From DAISJM01 sp036821485 (GTDB lineage Bacteria; Verrucomicrobiota; Kiritimatiellia; CAIQIC01; JAGNIJ01): a stretch of 64,000 nt of DNA. Numbering within the stretch: position 1 is the stretch's first letter; each line of letters begins with the position of its first letter. Made by a program: the position numbers and the translations under genes. Of the stretch, positions 50,641 to 59,091 are shown one piece after another. Under the pieces are notes generated by a model. The model worked only from the letters and a program-made list of their open reading frames with translations, searched no databases and had not been told where the DNA came from. The DNA lies in the NCBI GenBank assembly GCA_036821485.1, contig DAISJM010000001.1:1-64000 (forward strand), read 5' to 3'.

Positions 50641-52118
50641 GCGCGTTGCTGCACAATCCCGATACGCTGCCGTTGACCGACTTGCCGTTGCTGGACCTTT
50701 CGGCTTTCCGGGGCGCGCTGGTCTCCGCCGTTGCCGGCGGCGGGCGCGTCGTATCGATGTTCGGTTACCCGGGGCCGTTGAAGCGGTCGCGGCTTGTGGC
50801 GATTCTCGCGCATGATCGGGCAGGAAGTCTTGAAGTCATTTCGACGGAGGTCGGGGCGGAATATCCGGCGCTCACGCCGGACTGCCCGCAGGTCCATCTT
50901 TTCGAACGCGAGTTGGCCGAGGAAAACGTGGCCACGCCCGCAGGGCATCCGTGGTTGAAGCCGGTGAGATTTCCCCGGGTCGCGGGTGCTGCGCCTGTCG
51001 GCTGTGCCGAATTCTATCGCGTGGAAGGTTCGGAGATTCACGAAGTGGCGGTCGGTCCTGTGCACGCGGGGATCATTGAGACGGGCCATTTCCGTTTCCA
51101 GTGCCACGGGGAGACGGTGCTGCATCTCGAAATCTCGCTGGGCTATCAGCACCGCGGCGTGGAGCGCGCGCTGGTTGGAGGGCCGGATCGTCGGACGCTG
51201 CGTTATATGGAAACGCTCGCAGGCGACACGACGATCGGGCATGCCGTGGCGTACAGCCAGTTGGTTGAGCATCTCGGAGGACGGCGCGTGCCGATGCGCG
51301 GCGAGGCGCTTCGCGCGGTTTCGCTGGAGCTGGAGCGGTTGGCCAACCACACGGGCGATCTCGGCGCGCTGGCGAACGATATTGGATTCCTGCCTACGTC
51401 GTCGTACTGCGGCCGGATTCGCGGCGATTTCCTGAACATGACTGCGTTGCTTTGTGGTTCGCGCTTTGGGCGCGGCATGGTCCGGCCCGGCGGTGTGGAT
51501 TTCGATCTGGATGCCGCGCGGCGCGAGGAACTGGAGCGGCGGCTGGCCGCCGCGGAGCGGGACGTGACCGGTGCGGTGGAGATGCTGTGGGACACGCCGT
51601 CGGTTCGCGCTCGCTTCGAGGAAGCGGGGGTTCTCAACGCCGCGCAATGCCGTGAGTTGGGAATCGTGGGCGTCGCGGCACGCGCTGCAGGCGTCGAGCA
51701 GGATGTGCGGGTGGACCTGCCGCATGGCTACTATCGGTTTTTCCAGGTTCCTGTTTCCACGCTGCGGTCCGGTGATGTATTCGCGCGCGCGTGTGTGCGC
51801 TGGCTGGAAATTCAGCGCTCCGTGGAGTTCATCCGGAACGCGCTGAAGACGTTGCCGGATACGCCGGTTGCGGCGTCGGATAGTGAGCCAAATCTTGCGC
51901 CGGATTCGCTGGCGGTATCGCTGGTCGAAGGCTGGCGTGGCGAGATTTGCCATGTGGCGATCACTGATGCCGCGGGCCGGTTCCTCCGCTACAAGGTGGT
52001 GGATCCGTCGTTCCACAACTGGCCCGGGCTGGCCCTCGCGATGCGGGGCCAGCAGATTTCCGATTTCCCGTTGTGCAACAAGAGCTTCAATTTGTCGTAC
52101 TGCGGTTTCGATTTGTGA
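50637..52118 (+). CDS. hyfG: HyfG/NuoCD-like large subunit lacking NiFe-binding cysteines
   Basis: A 493-residue peripheral subunit: a NuoC-like N-terminal part (about 1-130) fused to the hydrogenase-large-subunit/NuoD part (about 140-493). Hydrogenases carry VCGIC in the first metal motif and DPCxxC near the end. Here the first reads LAGDT within YMETLAGDTTIGHAVAY, and the C-terminus reads PLCNKSFNLSYCGFDL with no CxxC. Both cysteine pairs are gone, so NiFe cannot be bound in the usual way and the complex is not a hydrogenase. This is the Ehr (energy-converting hydrogenase-related) pattern. GTG start, overlapping the previous stop by 4 bases. Confidence 0.85.
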   Translation: MSALLHNPDTLPLTDLPLLDLSAFRGALVSAVAGGGRVVSMFGYPGPLKRSRLVAILAHDRAGSLEVISTEVGAEYPALTPDCPQVHLFERELAEENVATPAGHPWLKPVRFPRVAGAAPVGCAEFYRVEGSEIHEVAVGPVHAGIIETGHFRFQCHGETVLHLEISLGYQHRGVERALVGGPDRRTLRYMETLAGDTTIGHAVAYSQLVEHLGGRRVPMRGEALRAVSLELERLANHTGDLGALANDIGFLPTSSYCGRIRGDFLNMTALLCGSRFGRGMVRPGGVDFDLDAARREELERRLAAAERDVTGAVEMLWDTPSVRARFEEAGVLNAAQCRELGIVGVAARAAGVEQDVRVDLPHGYYRFFQVPVSTLRSGDVFARACVRWLEIQRSVEFIRNALKTLPDTPVAASDSEPNLAPDSLAVSLVEGWRGEICHVAITDAAGRFLRYKVVDPSFHNWPGLALAMRGQQISDFPLCNKSFNLSYCGFDL

Positions 52119-52130
52119 GGTGGGTGAACG

Positions 52131-52904
52131 ATGATCAGCACACTCTTTGAGCGATGGCGCCAGGGGTACCGGACGAAGGCCTTTCCTCCGGCGCCCGACA
52201 GCCTGCCGGATCGCCTTCGCGGCCGCCCGGCCATCGACGTCTCCAAGTGCGTCGATGGTTGCACGCGCTGCCTGGAGGCCTGTCCGGTCAATGCTTTGAC
52301 CCGCGGCCCGGACCGTGGTGTGAGCATGGATCTTGGCCGGTGCCTGTTCTGCGGCGACTGCGTGAAGGCCTGTCCGGCGGGCGCGATCCGATTCACGCCG
52401 GATTACCGTCTGTCGACGCGGTTGCGCGACGACCTGATTACAGACGGCGCGACGCTGAAACTTGCGAAGGCGTTGGATCGCAGTGCGCGGCGACTCTTCG
52501 GGCGCTCGTTGAAACTGAGGCAGGTCAGCGCGGGCGGATGCAATGCGTGCGAAGCGGATACGAATGTGCTGAACACGCTGGTGTTCGATCTCGCGCGGTT
52601 CGGTATTCAGTTTGTGGCGTCGCCCCGTCATGCAGACGGACTGCTCGTCACCGGGCCGGTGACGGAGAATATGCGCGAGGCGTTGATTCGGACGTGGGAG
52701 GCTGTGCCCGCGCCGCGCATTGTGGTGGTGGTCGGCGCGTGCGCGATTGCCGGTGGTCCGTACGCGGGGCACGCGGAAGCGCATGGCGGCGCGGCGGCGT
52801 TTGTGCCCGTGGATTTGTTCATCCCCGGCTGTCCGCCGCATCCGTACACCATTCTCGATGGCCTGCTGCGGTTGCTGGGGCACGTGGAGGATGTCGGGGC
52901 GTAG
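52131..52904 (+). CDS. Fused ferredoxin (HyfH-like) and NuoB-like small subunit (HyfI-like)
   Basis: A 257-residue protein joining two subunits that are separate in E. coli hydrogenases 3 and 4. Residues about 35-90 hold a dicluster ferredoxin with CxxxCxxCxxxCP and CxxCxxCxxxCP motifs (CVDGCTRCLEACP, CLFCGDCVKACP). Residues about 130-257 are the NuoB/HycG-type small subunit with the four cluster cysteines in GGCNACEAD, VGACAIAGG and PGCPPHP. The iron-sulfur chain thus looks whole even though the large subunit has no NiFe site. It has a GAGGTGGGTG ribosome-binding region and ends the operon. Confidence 0.88.
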   Translation: MISTLFERWRQGYRTKAFPPAPDSLPDRLRGRPAIDVSKCVDGCTRCLEACPVNALTRGPDRGVSMDLGRCLFCGDCVKACPAGAIRFTPDYRLSTRLRDDLITDGATLKLAKALDRSARRLFGRSLKLRQVSAGGCNACEADTNVLNTLVFDLARFGIQFVASPRHADGLLVTGPVTENMREALIRTWEAVPAPRIVVVVGACAIAGGPYAGHAEAHGGAAAFVPVDLFIPGCPPHPYTILDGLLRLLGHVEDVGA

Positions 52905-52937
52905 GCGGCAGAAGACGGCCTCGCGTATCAGCAAAGA

Positions 52938-54773
52938 CTACAGCTTCGGTTCTTCTTCGCCGCCCACAGAGGGGCGGCCTACATCCTTGGCGAGTTGGCC
53001 GGTCTGGGTCTCGATAGCGGAATCGCTATCAAACATTTCCTCGTGTTGCAGTCGTGCGAGGAAGTCCTTGGGGTCGACCTTTGGCGGCGGAACATAGCCG
53101 CCTGCGAGCGGCGCGGCGCGGGTCAACTTCTTGCGCTTCACCCAGAAGTCCGGCTGACGCTCGGCGAAGGCGATGCTCTTCGCGTGCTTGACCATCCGGT
53201 CGAGATCGGCCGTGTAGCGGCTCAGGTAATAGCCGCCGATCGGCGTGATGGTTCGCGATTCGACGGCCCCGGCGAATTCTGCCTTGGCATCCATGCTCTG
53301 GATCATGAAACAGTCGCGCGCCTTCAAGATTTCCAGCGCGGTCTTCTGAAAACTCTCGTTGTCGGGATCGAGCGATTTCTCCATCAGCGCAATGACCCGC
53401 TTGGCGGAGCAGAAAAGATCGAACCATGTGCGGAACAATTCCTCCGGCACGATGGACTGCGGATTCTTCAGGCGCTCGACGGAAGTTTCGGCGATGGCGG
53501 TCAGGTGGTCACCGATGCGCTCGAGATCTTTCATGCAACGATCGAGGTGCTGCACGAACAGCGTCTGGCGGCGCGAGAGGGAGCGGCGTGTGAGTTGTCC
53601 GAGATAATCGCTCACTGCATCCTTGACCTCGTCGATCACGGACTCGTTCGAGAAGAGGCGACGCAGCACCGACGGCTTGGGGGTGAAAATGAGGAGCCCG
53701 TTGAGCATCATACCTTCCACGCACAGCTTGGCCATGCGGCGCAGTTCGCGGATCACCGCGCACAGCGCCTGCTCGGGCGTGTCGAGCAGGTCCTCGACGA
53801 GGTAGCTGGGTTCGGGCGGCGGAGTACGTGAACGGACGATGAGCGCGACGAAGCGTGCGAAGAGCGGGGCGATAAGGAGGATGATCAGCGAAGCGCCGGC
53901 CATGACGAACGTATGGAGGTTGGCGATCTGCCGCGTGAGATTGGGCGAGCTCCAGACGACGAGTTGCTTCAGCCATGGGTACAGCGCGACGGCGAGGATG
54001 ACATTGAAGATGTTGAAGAACAGATGAGCGGCGGCCGTGCGGCGCGCCTCGATGTTCATCGAGAGACTGGCCGTGAGGGCCACGATGCACGTTCCGATGT
54101 GCGCACCGACAACAATGGGGAAGAACTGGTCGAACTGGGTGAAGACGCCGGCGGTGACGAGCGCGAAGCACAGGCCGATCGTGGCGCCGCTGCTGGTGAT
54201 CAGCGCGGTCAGGATGGCGGAAAGGCCGATGCCGATGATGCGACCTTCCAATGTTTCGCCGTGGATGCGCGTGAGCCACGGTTCGAGGGCGGCGCGGTGC
54301 GGGGCGATTGCGGCGCTGATCGTGGTCATGCCGAGGAAGAGCAGACCGAATCCGAGCAGGGCGGTGCCCATTTCGCGGCAGCGGGGATGGGGTACGGCGG
54401 ACTTGATGATGAAGCCGAGACCAATGGCGATCCAGCAGTAGCGGCCGATGTCGAAGGAGATCAACTGCATCGAGAGCGAGGTGCCGAGGTTGGCGCCGAG
54501 CATGGGGCCGATGGACATGGAGAGGCTGATCAAGCCGGCGTTGGCGAAGCTGGCGATCATCGTTGTGGCCGCGCCGCTGTGGGCGAGGAAGCCGAGGGCG
54601 GTGCCGAGAGTGATGCCCTGGAGGCGGCTGCGGGTGGTGCGTGCCAGCACGGAGCGGAGCGCGGTTCCTGCGGCCTCGCGAAGCCCGGTGGTCATGACGT
54701 GCATGCCGAAGATGAAGAGGCCCATTCCGCCGACCACTTGCGCCATCGACATCAGCACCTGCGTTACGCTCAT
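52938..54773 (-). CDS. Na/Pi cotransporter family protein with a PhoU-like tail
   Basis: A 611-residue membrane protein of the NptA/YjbB family. The two Na/Pi repeat motifs are present: GTALGFLAHSGAATTMIASFANAGLISL at about 67-94 and a second with ITSSGATIGLCFALVTAGVF at about 200-220, with about nine to ten transmembrane helices in total. A PhoU-like helical domain at about 370-560 follows in the cytoplasm, then a Pro-rich tail. It moves phosphate with sodium, often as exporter or low-affinity importer. The start at 54773 has GGAG eight bases upstream. It converges with the Ehr-type operon. Confidence 0.85.
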   Translation of the reverse strand: MSVTQVLMSMAQVVGGMGLFIFGMHVMTTGLREAAGTALRSVLARTTRSRLQGITLGTALGFLAHSGAATTMIASFANAGLISLSMSIGPMLGANLGTSLSMQLISFDIGRYCWIAIGLGFIIKSAVPHPRCREMGTALLGFGLLFLGMTTISAAIAPHRAALEPWLTRIHGETLEGRIIGIGLSAILTALITSSGATIGLCFALVTAGVFTQFDQFFPIVVGAHIGTCIVALTASLSMNIEARRTAAAHLFFNIFNVILAVALYPWLKQLVVWSSPNLTRQIANLHTFVMAGASLIILLIAPLFARFVALIVRSRTPPPEPSYLVEDLLDTPEQALCAVIRELRRMAKLCVEGMMLNGLLIFTPKPSVLRRLFSNESVIDEVKDAVSDYLGQLTRRSLSRRQTLFVQHLDRCMKDLERIGDHLTAIAETSVERLKNPQSIVPEELFRTWFDLFCSAKRVIALMEKSLDPDNESFQKTALEILKARDCFMIQSMDAKAEFAGAVESRTITPIGGYYLSRYTADLDRMVKHAKSIAFAERQPDFWVKRKKLTRAAPLAGGYVPPPKVDPKDFLARLQHEEMFDSDSAIETQTGQLAKDVGRPSVGGEEEPKL

Positions 54774-54777
54774 GCTC

Positions 54778-54793
54778 GTCACTCCATCACTCC
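54778..54793. repeat. Two tandem copies of the 8-bp GGAGTGNN unit
   Basis: On the minus strand GGAGTGAT and GGAGTGAC are adjacent, just upstream of the Na/Pi gene. The same unit occurs three times in tandem at 9487-9510. Confidence 0.5.
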
Positions 54794-54945
54794 CACAAAA
54801 GCACAATCACTACCCTGAGTCAGGCACTTTGTATTCATGAGGGGGGTGGCCAAAGCTTTTTCCAAGGGTTGGAAGAATGAGGAGGGGAGAGCCTGAGTTT
54901 GATCTTTCCGCGGACGGTTTGAGGGCGTAAGTTTCCGCTTGGGAT

Positions 54946-55131
54946 ATGACCGAACAGGAAAAGAGCATCTTCAGGGCGATGACGCCGGCGCAGAGGCTTC
55001 GGGCGGCGATGCTGCTTTATCACTCGGCGCGCCGCCTTAAGGCTGCGGCGCTACGATCCTTTCACCCCGACTGGTCTGAGTCAAAGATAAGCGATGCCGT
55101 GCGGGAGTCGTTCCAACATGCAGGAGCTTGA
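54946..55131 (+). CDS. Small helical protein paired with a nucleotidyltransferase
   Basis: A 61-residue helical, basic protein (MTPAQRLRAAMLLYHSARRLKAAALRSFHPDWSE and a short tail). No signal, membrane segment or Cys is present. I recall similar short proteins with LRAAxxLYxSAxxLKAAxLRxxHPDWxE patterns upstream of nucleotidyltransferase-like genes in several phyla. It overlaps the downstream gene by 14 bases, strong evidence of coupled expression. No Shine-Dalgarno sequence is obvious. Confidence 0.6.
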   Translation: MTEQEKSIFRAMTPAQRLRAAMLLYHSARRLKAAALRSFHPDWSESKISDAVRESFQHAGA

Positions 55132-55678
55132 TCTCTTCCTGGTTTTCGTGCGTCGGCTGAACCGGCTCGGTGTGCCCTATATGGTGACGGGATCTGTGGC
55201 CAGTATGGCCTACGGGGAACCGAGGTTGACTCACGATGTTGACCTGGTGCTGGAGGTGACGCATTCCCAGGTTCCGCTCCTGTGTGATGCGTTTCCATTG
55301 GCCGAGTTCTATTGTCCACCGGCTGCTGCAATCATGAAGGAGATGCAAAGGTCTTCGGGTGGTCACTTCAATCTGATCCATCATGAAACAGGATTCAAAG
55401 CCGACTGTTACCTGATGGGCAAAGACCCTCTTCATGTGTGGGCGATGGCTCGCCGAAGGGCAATCACGCTTGGTGAGGAGGCCATGTTTCTGGCCCCGCC
55501 GGAATATGTCATCCTGCGCAAGCTTGAATACTACCGAGAGGGTGGGACGGAGAAGCATCTTCGGGACATTCGCAGCATGCTGGAGGTCTCGGGTGCCCTG
55601 ATCAATCTTGTGGAGCTCGTAGCCAAGATTCGTGACGGCGGTCTGGAAGCCGAGTGGGCCCTTGTGCAGCAGTCGTAG
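55118..55678 (+). CDS. Nucleotidyltransferase-fold protein (possible toxin-antitoxin partner)
   Basis: A 186-residue cytoplasmic protein with the minimal nucleotidyltransferase signature: GSVASMAYGEPRLTHDVDLVLEV at about 24-46, where the G-S and D-x-D catalytic pair are all present. The remainder is a helical C-terminal part with a YVILRKLEYYREGG segment typical of AbiEii/DUF6036-type proteins. Such proteins transfer nucleotides to RNA, tRNA or protein, and several are toxin-antitoxin toxins. Its start overlaps the small upstream gene by 14 bases. Confidence 0.75.
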   Translation: MQELDLFLVFVRRLNRLGVPYMVTGSVASMAYGEPRLTHDVDLVLEVTHSQVPLLCDAFPLAEFYCPPAAAIMKEMQRSSGGHFNLIHHETGFKADCYLMGKDPLHVWAMARRRAITLGEEAMFLAPPEYVILRKLEYYREGGTEKHLRDIRSMLEVSGALINLVELVAKIRDGGLEAEWALVQQS

Positions 55679-55773
55679 GGCGGGCCGAGAACGGGCTGGC
55701 TTCCCTGTTGCCCCGCGCGGCAGGAGCAGCATTCTGACTCCCGTGGCGTGAAGCCATGGGGAGCATTGCAGGC

Positions 55774-58700
55774 TTACATCTTCAGCAGTTCCTGGACATC
55801 GTCCCAGGTGAGCTTTTGCATGACCTGTTCGTCCTGCGTCAGCGTGGCGTCGATCACGGCCCGTTTTTTCTTCTGCATGGCGAGGACCTTTTCCTCGACC
55901 GTGCCCTTGGTGATGAGCTTGACGCTGTAGACGGTGTTCTTCTGGCCGATGCGGTGCGCGCGGTCGGTGGCTTGGTCTTCGACGGCAGGATTCCACCACG
56001 GGTCGAAGTGGATCACCATGTCGGCGCCGGTCAGGTTGAGTCCGGAGCCGCCCGCCTTGAGGCTGATCAGGAACAGCGGGATGCTGCGCTCGGTGTTGAA
56101 TTCGTGGACGACGCGCATGCGTTCCTTCGTGGCGCCGTCGAGGTAACAATAGCGCAGGTCGCGCCGTTCCAGTTCCTGCCGGAGGATTGCGAGCATCGAC
56201 GTGAATTGGCTGAAGACCAGTACGCGGTGGCCGGCGTCGAGCGCTTCGTCGAGCAACTCGAAAAAGAGATCCATTTTGGCCGACGGAAATTCGCTCTTGA
56301 GATCCGGTAGCTTGAGCAGGTCGAGATGGCAGCATACCTGCCGCAGGCGCAGCAGCGTCTTGAGAATTTCCATGCGCGACCGTTCAAAGCCCTGCGCGGC
56401 GACCATGTCGAGGATGCGGCGCTGGGAGGTCTCCATGAGGTTACGGTAGACGAGCTGCTGGTCGCGCGTCATCGCACAGGAGGCGAGGCGTTCGATCTTG
56501 GCCGGGAGGTCCCTGGCCACGTCTTTCTTGAGGCGGCGCAGGAGGAAGGGGTGCAGCTTGCGCCGTAGCCGGGCCTGCGCGATTTCGGCATCGCGGCCGC
56601 CGGACGCGATGGGCAACTCGGAGTTTTCGCGGAAGGAGGCGTGCCCGCCGAGGTAACCGGGCATGAGGAAATCCATGATCGACCAGAGATCGGATACGCT
56701 GTTTTCGATCGGCGTGCCGGTGAGCACGAACCGGTGCGCGGCTTTCAGTTTCTTTGCGGCGACGGCATTCTGCGTGGAGCGATTCTTGATGTGCTGTGCC
56801 TCGTCGAGGATGACGGCGGCGAATACGCAGTCCGCGTAGTTGTCGATGTCGCGACGCAGCAGTGCGTAGGACGTGACGACGAGGTCCGAGCGCATGAGAT
56901 CCTCGCGCCGTTGGTGGCGGTCAGCGCCGCTGAGCACGAGGACGCGGAGGTCGGGCGTGAAGCGCGCGGCTTCCTCGGCCCAGTTGTCGACGAGGCTCGT
57001 CGGGCAAACAATCAGCACGGGCTTGCCGGTGGCGTCGGAATGCGCGCGCTGCAGTTGAACCCAAGTGAGCATCTGGAGCGTTTTGCCGAGACCCATCTCG
57101 TCAGCGAGGATGCCGCCGAAGCCGTTGCGTTCGAGGAAGTGGAGCCAGTTGACGCCGTCCTTTTGATAAGGACGGAGGATGGAGTCGAGGGAAGACGGCA
57201 GCGGCACGGGCTCGATGGTTTGCGCGCGATTCTGCGTGCGCGCGTACGTTTGCCACGAGGGCGTGGCCTCCACGTCGATCCCGTCGAGGGCATCGAGCGA
57301 GGATTTCACGTAGGCCGAGTAGACGCCGTCCATCCGGAACGTGCCGGGCTTGCCGCCTTCGCCGCTGGAACAATCGGCAAAGACCTCGCGCGCGGTGGCG
57401 ATCGCATCGCCATCGAGGAGGATCGTGCGCCCGGACTTTTCGATGAACGATTCGCCTTTGAGCAGCGCACGTTGAATTTCCGAGTCGGACAGGCTTTGGC
57501 CGGAGCCGTCCTCGTAGACGAAACCGACGTCAAACCAGCCGGCCGCCGAGCTGTCGGTGATGCGTACGACGGGTGTGGCCAGGCTGGCGGAATCCATGAA
57601 CGGCTGGACGCGGCCTTCGAGTTCCACCTTCCAGCCGGCGCGGCGGAGCTTGGGGACGCCGCTGCCGAGGAAGTTGAGGACTTCACGGCCGCCGACGATG
57701 GGCTTGAGGTCGTCGCCGTGTTCGCCGGGGAACCCGGCGTCGGCGAGGCGTTCAAGGGCGCGTTGTTCGCTGACGGGGTTACGCACGGTGTAGCGGAGGA
57801 AGTCGGCCGGGTCGGGCAGGGCGAACTGGCCGGCGGCGTCGGGTTTGCCGGCGACGAGGGAGATGCCGTCGTAATCTGCCTTCAGCGTTGCGGAGAGGGA
57901 AGCGGGGCTGCCGCGGACGATGAGGCGGAACTTGGGTGTGCCGGGCTCGAGGGTGAAGAGATCGAGCGAGAGATCGGTTTCGACGCGGATGTGATGCTCG
58001 AGCAGCGGCAGTTCGGTTTGCAGGAACCGGGGTACGCCGGCGCGTGCGATGCAGACGGGTTTCTCGTAGATCGAATGCAGCGGGGCGGGCAGGAGTTTTT
58101 CAAGCGGCCAGAAGTGGCCGGTGGAGTAGACCCAGCCGGCTTTGCCGGCGACAATGTAGACGGGGAACGAGCGCGGATCGGCGAAGGGCAGTTCCGTATG
58201 AACCATGAGAATCACTTCGCCGTTCTCGCGGTCGAGATCCATGTGGAGCCGGGAGGCGAGTCGCGCGGCATTGACGGTGACGGGCTCGGCGCGTCCGTCG
58301 ATGTGCAGTGGTTTGCCCGCGTGAATGCTGAGCAGGTTGAGGAAGTCGGACACGCTGAGGTCGAGGCGGCCCTTGGCCGGGCCTTCGGAGATATCCTCGA
58401 GCACAAAGAAGATGTTTTCGTCCTGCTCGCTCACGAGATAGGGCGTGTCGGTATCGAGTTCATCGAGGAGGACGATGCGCCCTTCGACGTCGGCGGCGCA
58501 GACGATGGGGATTTTGCCGCGGCGATACTCCTCGGCCCAATTCCGCGCGAGGACGATGTGGAGCTGTGCCGGGACGCAGCCGGGCGTATCGCGCCGAACG
58601 CGTTGGACGTACACGGCATCATTGGCGGCGGCGAGTCGTGCGGCCCGGCGCATTTCCTCCTGCGCCTTACGCTCGCGTTCGGGGTCGGTGTTGCGGCGAA

Positions 58701-58971
58701 TCAAGGCGAGGCCGAGGGCGACGACATGGCTGCAGATGACGCCGCGCTCGGTGCTGTCGGCACAGGGGCACTGGTTATCGGCCGAGCCGTCGGGCATCAG
58801 TTCGAATTGGCAGGTGAGCCCGCGCACGCCGTAGGCGAGTTCGCCGCGGACGAACGGATGCTCATACTCGACCTTGAGCACGCGACCGTTGTCGAACAGG
58901 AACTGGCCGCCGCGAAACATGTTCGGCCCGGCCCAGTCCATCAGCATCTTCTGTGTGATCGGTATCCTCAT
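55774..58971 (-). CDS. SNF2-family helicase with an N-terminal SWIM zinc finger
   Basis: A 1065-residue SNF2/HepA-type ATPase. The SWIM finger is at about 68-82 (CPC ... CSH), followed by a 500-residue uncharacterised middle region. Helicase motifs follow: Walker A DEMGLGKT (near 625), DEAQH (near 725), LTGTPIEN, and in the second lobe LISLKAGGSGLNLTGAD and QATDRAHRIGQ, ending with a coiled C-terminus. It translocates on double-stranded DNA, with repair, transcription or chromatin-like roles unknown here. The start at 58971 was chosen because the SWIM domain begins about 67 residues in, as in relatives; the long frame upstream is antisense to other genes. Confidence 0.9.
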   Translation of the reverse strand: MRIPITQKMLMDWAGPNMFRGGQFLFDNGRVLKVEYEHPFVRGELAYGVRGLTCQFELMPDGSADNQCPCADSTERGVICSHVVALGLALIRRNTDPERERKAQEEMRRAARLAAANDAVYVQRVRRDTPGCVPAQLHIVLARNWAEEYRRGKIPIVCAADVEGRIVLLDELDTDTPYLVSEQDENIFFVLEDISEGPAKGRLDLSVSDFLNLLSIHAGKPLHIDGRAEPVTVNAARLASRLHMDLDRENGEVILMVHTELPFADPRSFPVYIVAGKAGWVYSTGHFWPLEKLLPAPLHSIYEKPVCIARAGVPRFLQTELPLLEHHIRVETDLSLDLFTLEPGTPKFRLIVRGSPASLSATLKADYDGISLVAGKPDAAGQFALPDPADFLRYTVRNPVSEQRALERLADAGFPGEHGDDLKPIVGGREVLNFLGSGVPKLRRAGWKVELEGRVQPFMDSASLATPVVRITDSSAAGWFDVGFVYEDGSGQSLSDSEIQRALLKGESFIEKSGRTILLDGDAIATAREVFADCSSGEGGKPGTFRMDGVYSAYVKSSLDALDGIDVEATPSWQTYARTQNRAQTIEPVPLPSSLDSILRPYQKDGVNWLHFLERNGFGGILADEMGLGKTLQMLTWVQLQRAHSDATGKPVLIVCPTSLVDNWAEEAARFTPDLRVLVLSGADRHQRREDLMRSDLVVTSYALLRRDIDNYADCVFAAVILDEAQHIKNRSTQNAVAAKKLKAAHRFVLTGTPIENSVSDLWSIMDFLMPGYLGGHASFRENSELPIASGGRDAEIAQARLRRKLHPFLLRRLKKDVARDLPAKIERLASCAMTRDQQLVYRNLMETSQRRILDMVAAQGFERSRMEILKTLLRLRQVCCHLDLLKLPDLKSEFPSAKMDLFFELLDEALDAGHRVLVFSQFTSMLAILRQELERRDLRYCYLDGATKERMRVVHEFNTERSIPLFLISLKAGGSGLNLTGADMVIHFDPWWNPAVEDQATDRAHRIGQKNTVYSVKLITKGTVEEKVLAMQKKKRAVIDATLTQDEQVMQKLTWDDVQELLKM

Positions 58972-59046
58972 GGATAAAAGGTATAAGATAGGATGAAGAC
59001 GGCCGATGCGCCAGTCCGTCTTCGCGGTCGAATACGGACTTGAATC

Positions 59047-59075
59047 TTTACGCACCGGGGGCGGGTCGGTATCGT
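59047..59075 (+). promoter_or_regulatory. Candidate promoter of the amidohydrolase gene
   Basis: TTTACG (59047-59052), 17 bases, then TATCGT (59070-59075). The ATG at 59092 follows CGGAGG, which fits a normal short leader. Confidence 0.45.
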
Positions 59076-59091
59076 AGACACGGAGGTTTGG

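Noticed and set aside
50637..52118. NiFe hydrogenase large subunit
   Set aside because: Both cysteine pairs needed for NiFe binding are missing, so calling the complex a hydrogenase would be wrong; Ehr-type is the better call.
56641..58977. A 778-residue plus-strand reading frame
   Set aside because: It is antisense to the SNF2 gene; its Gly/Glu/Asp-rich sequence is the usual shadow of a GC-rich gene.
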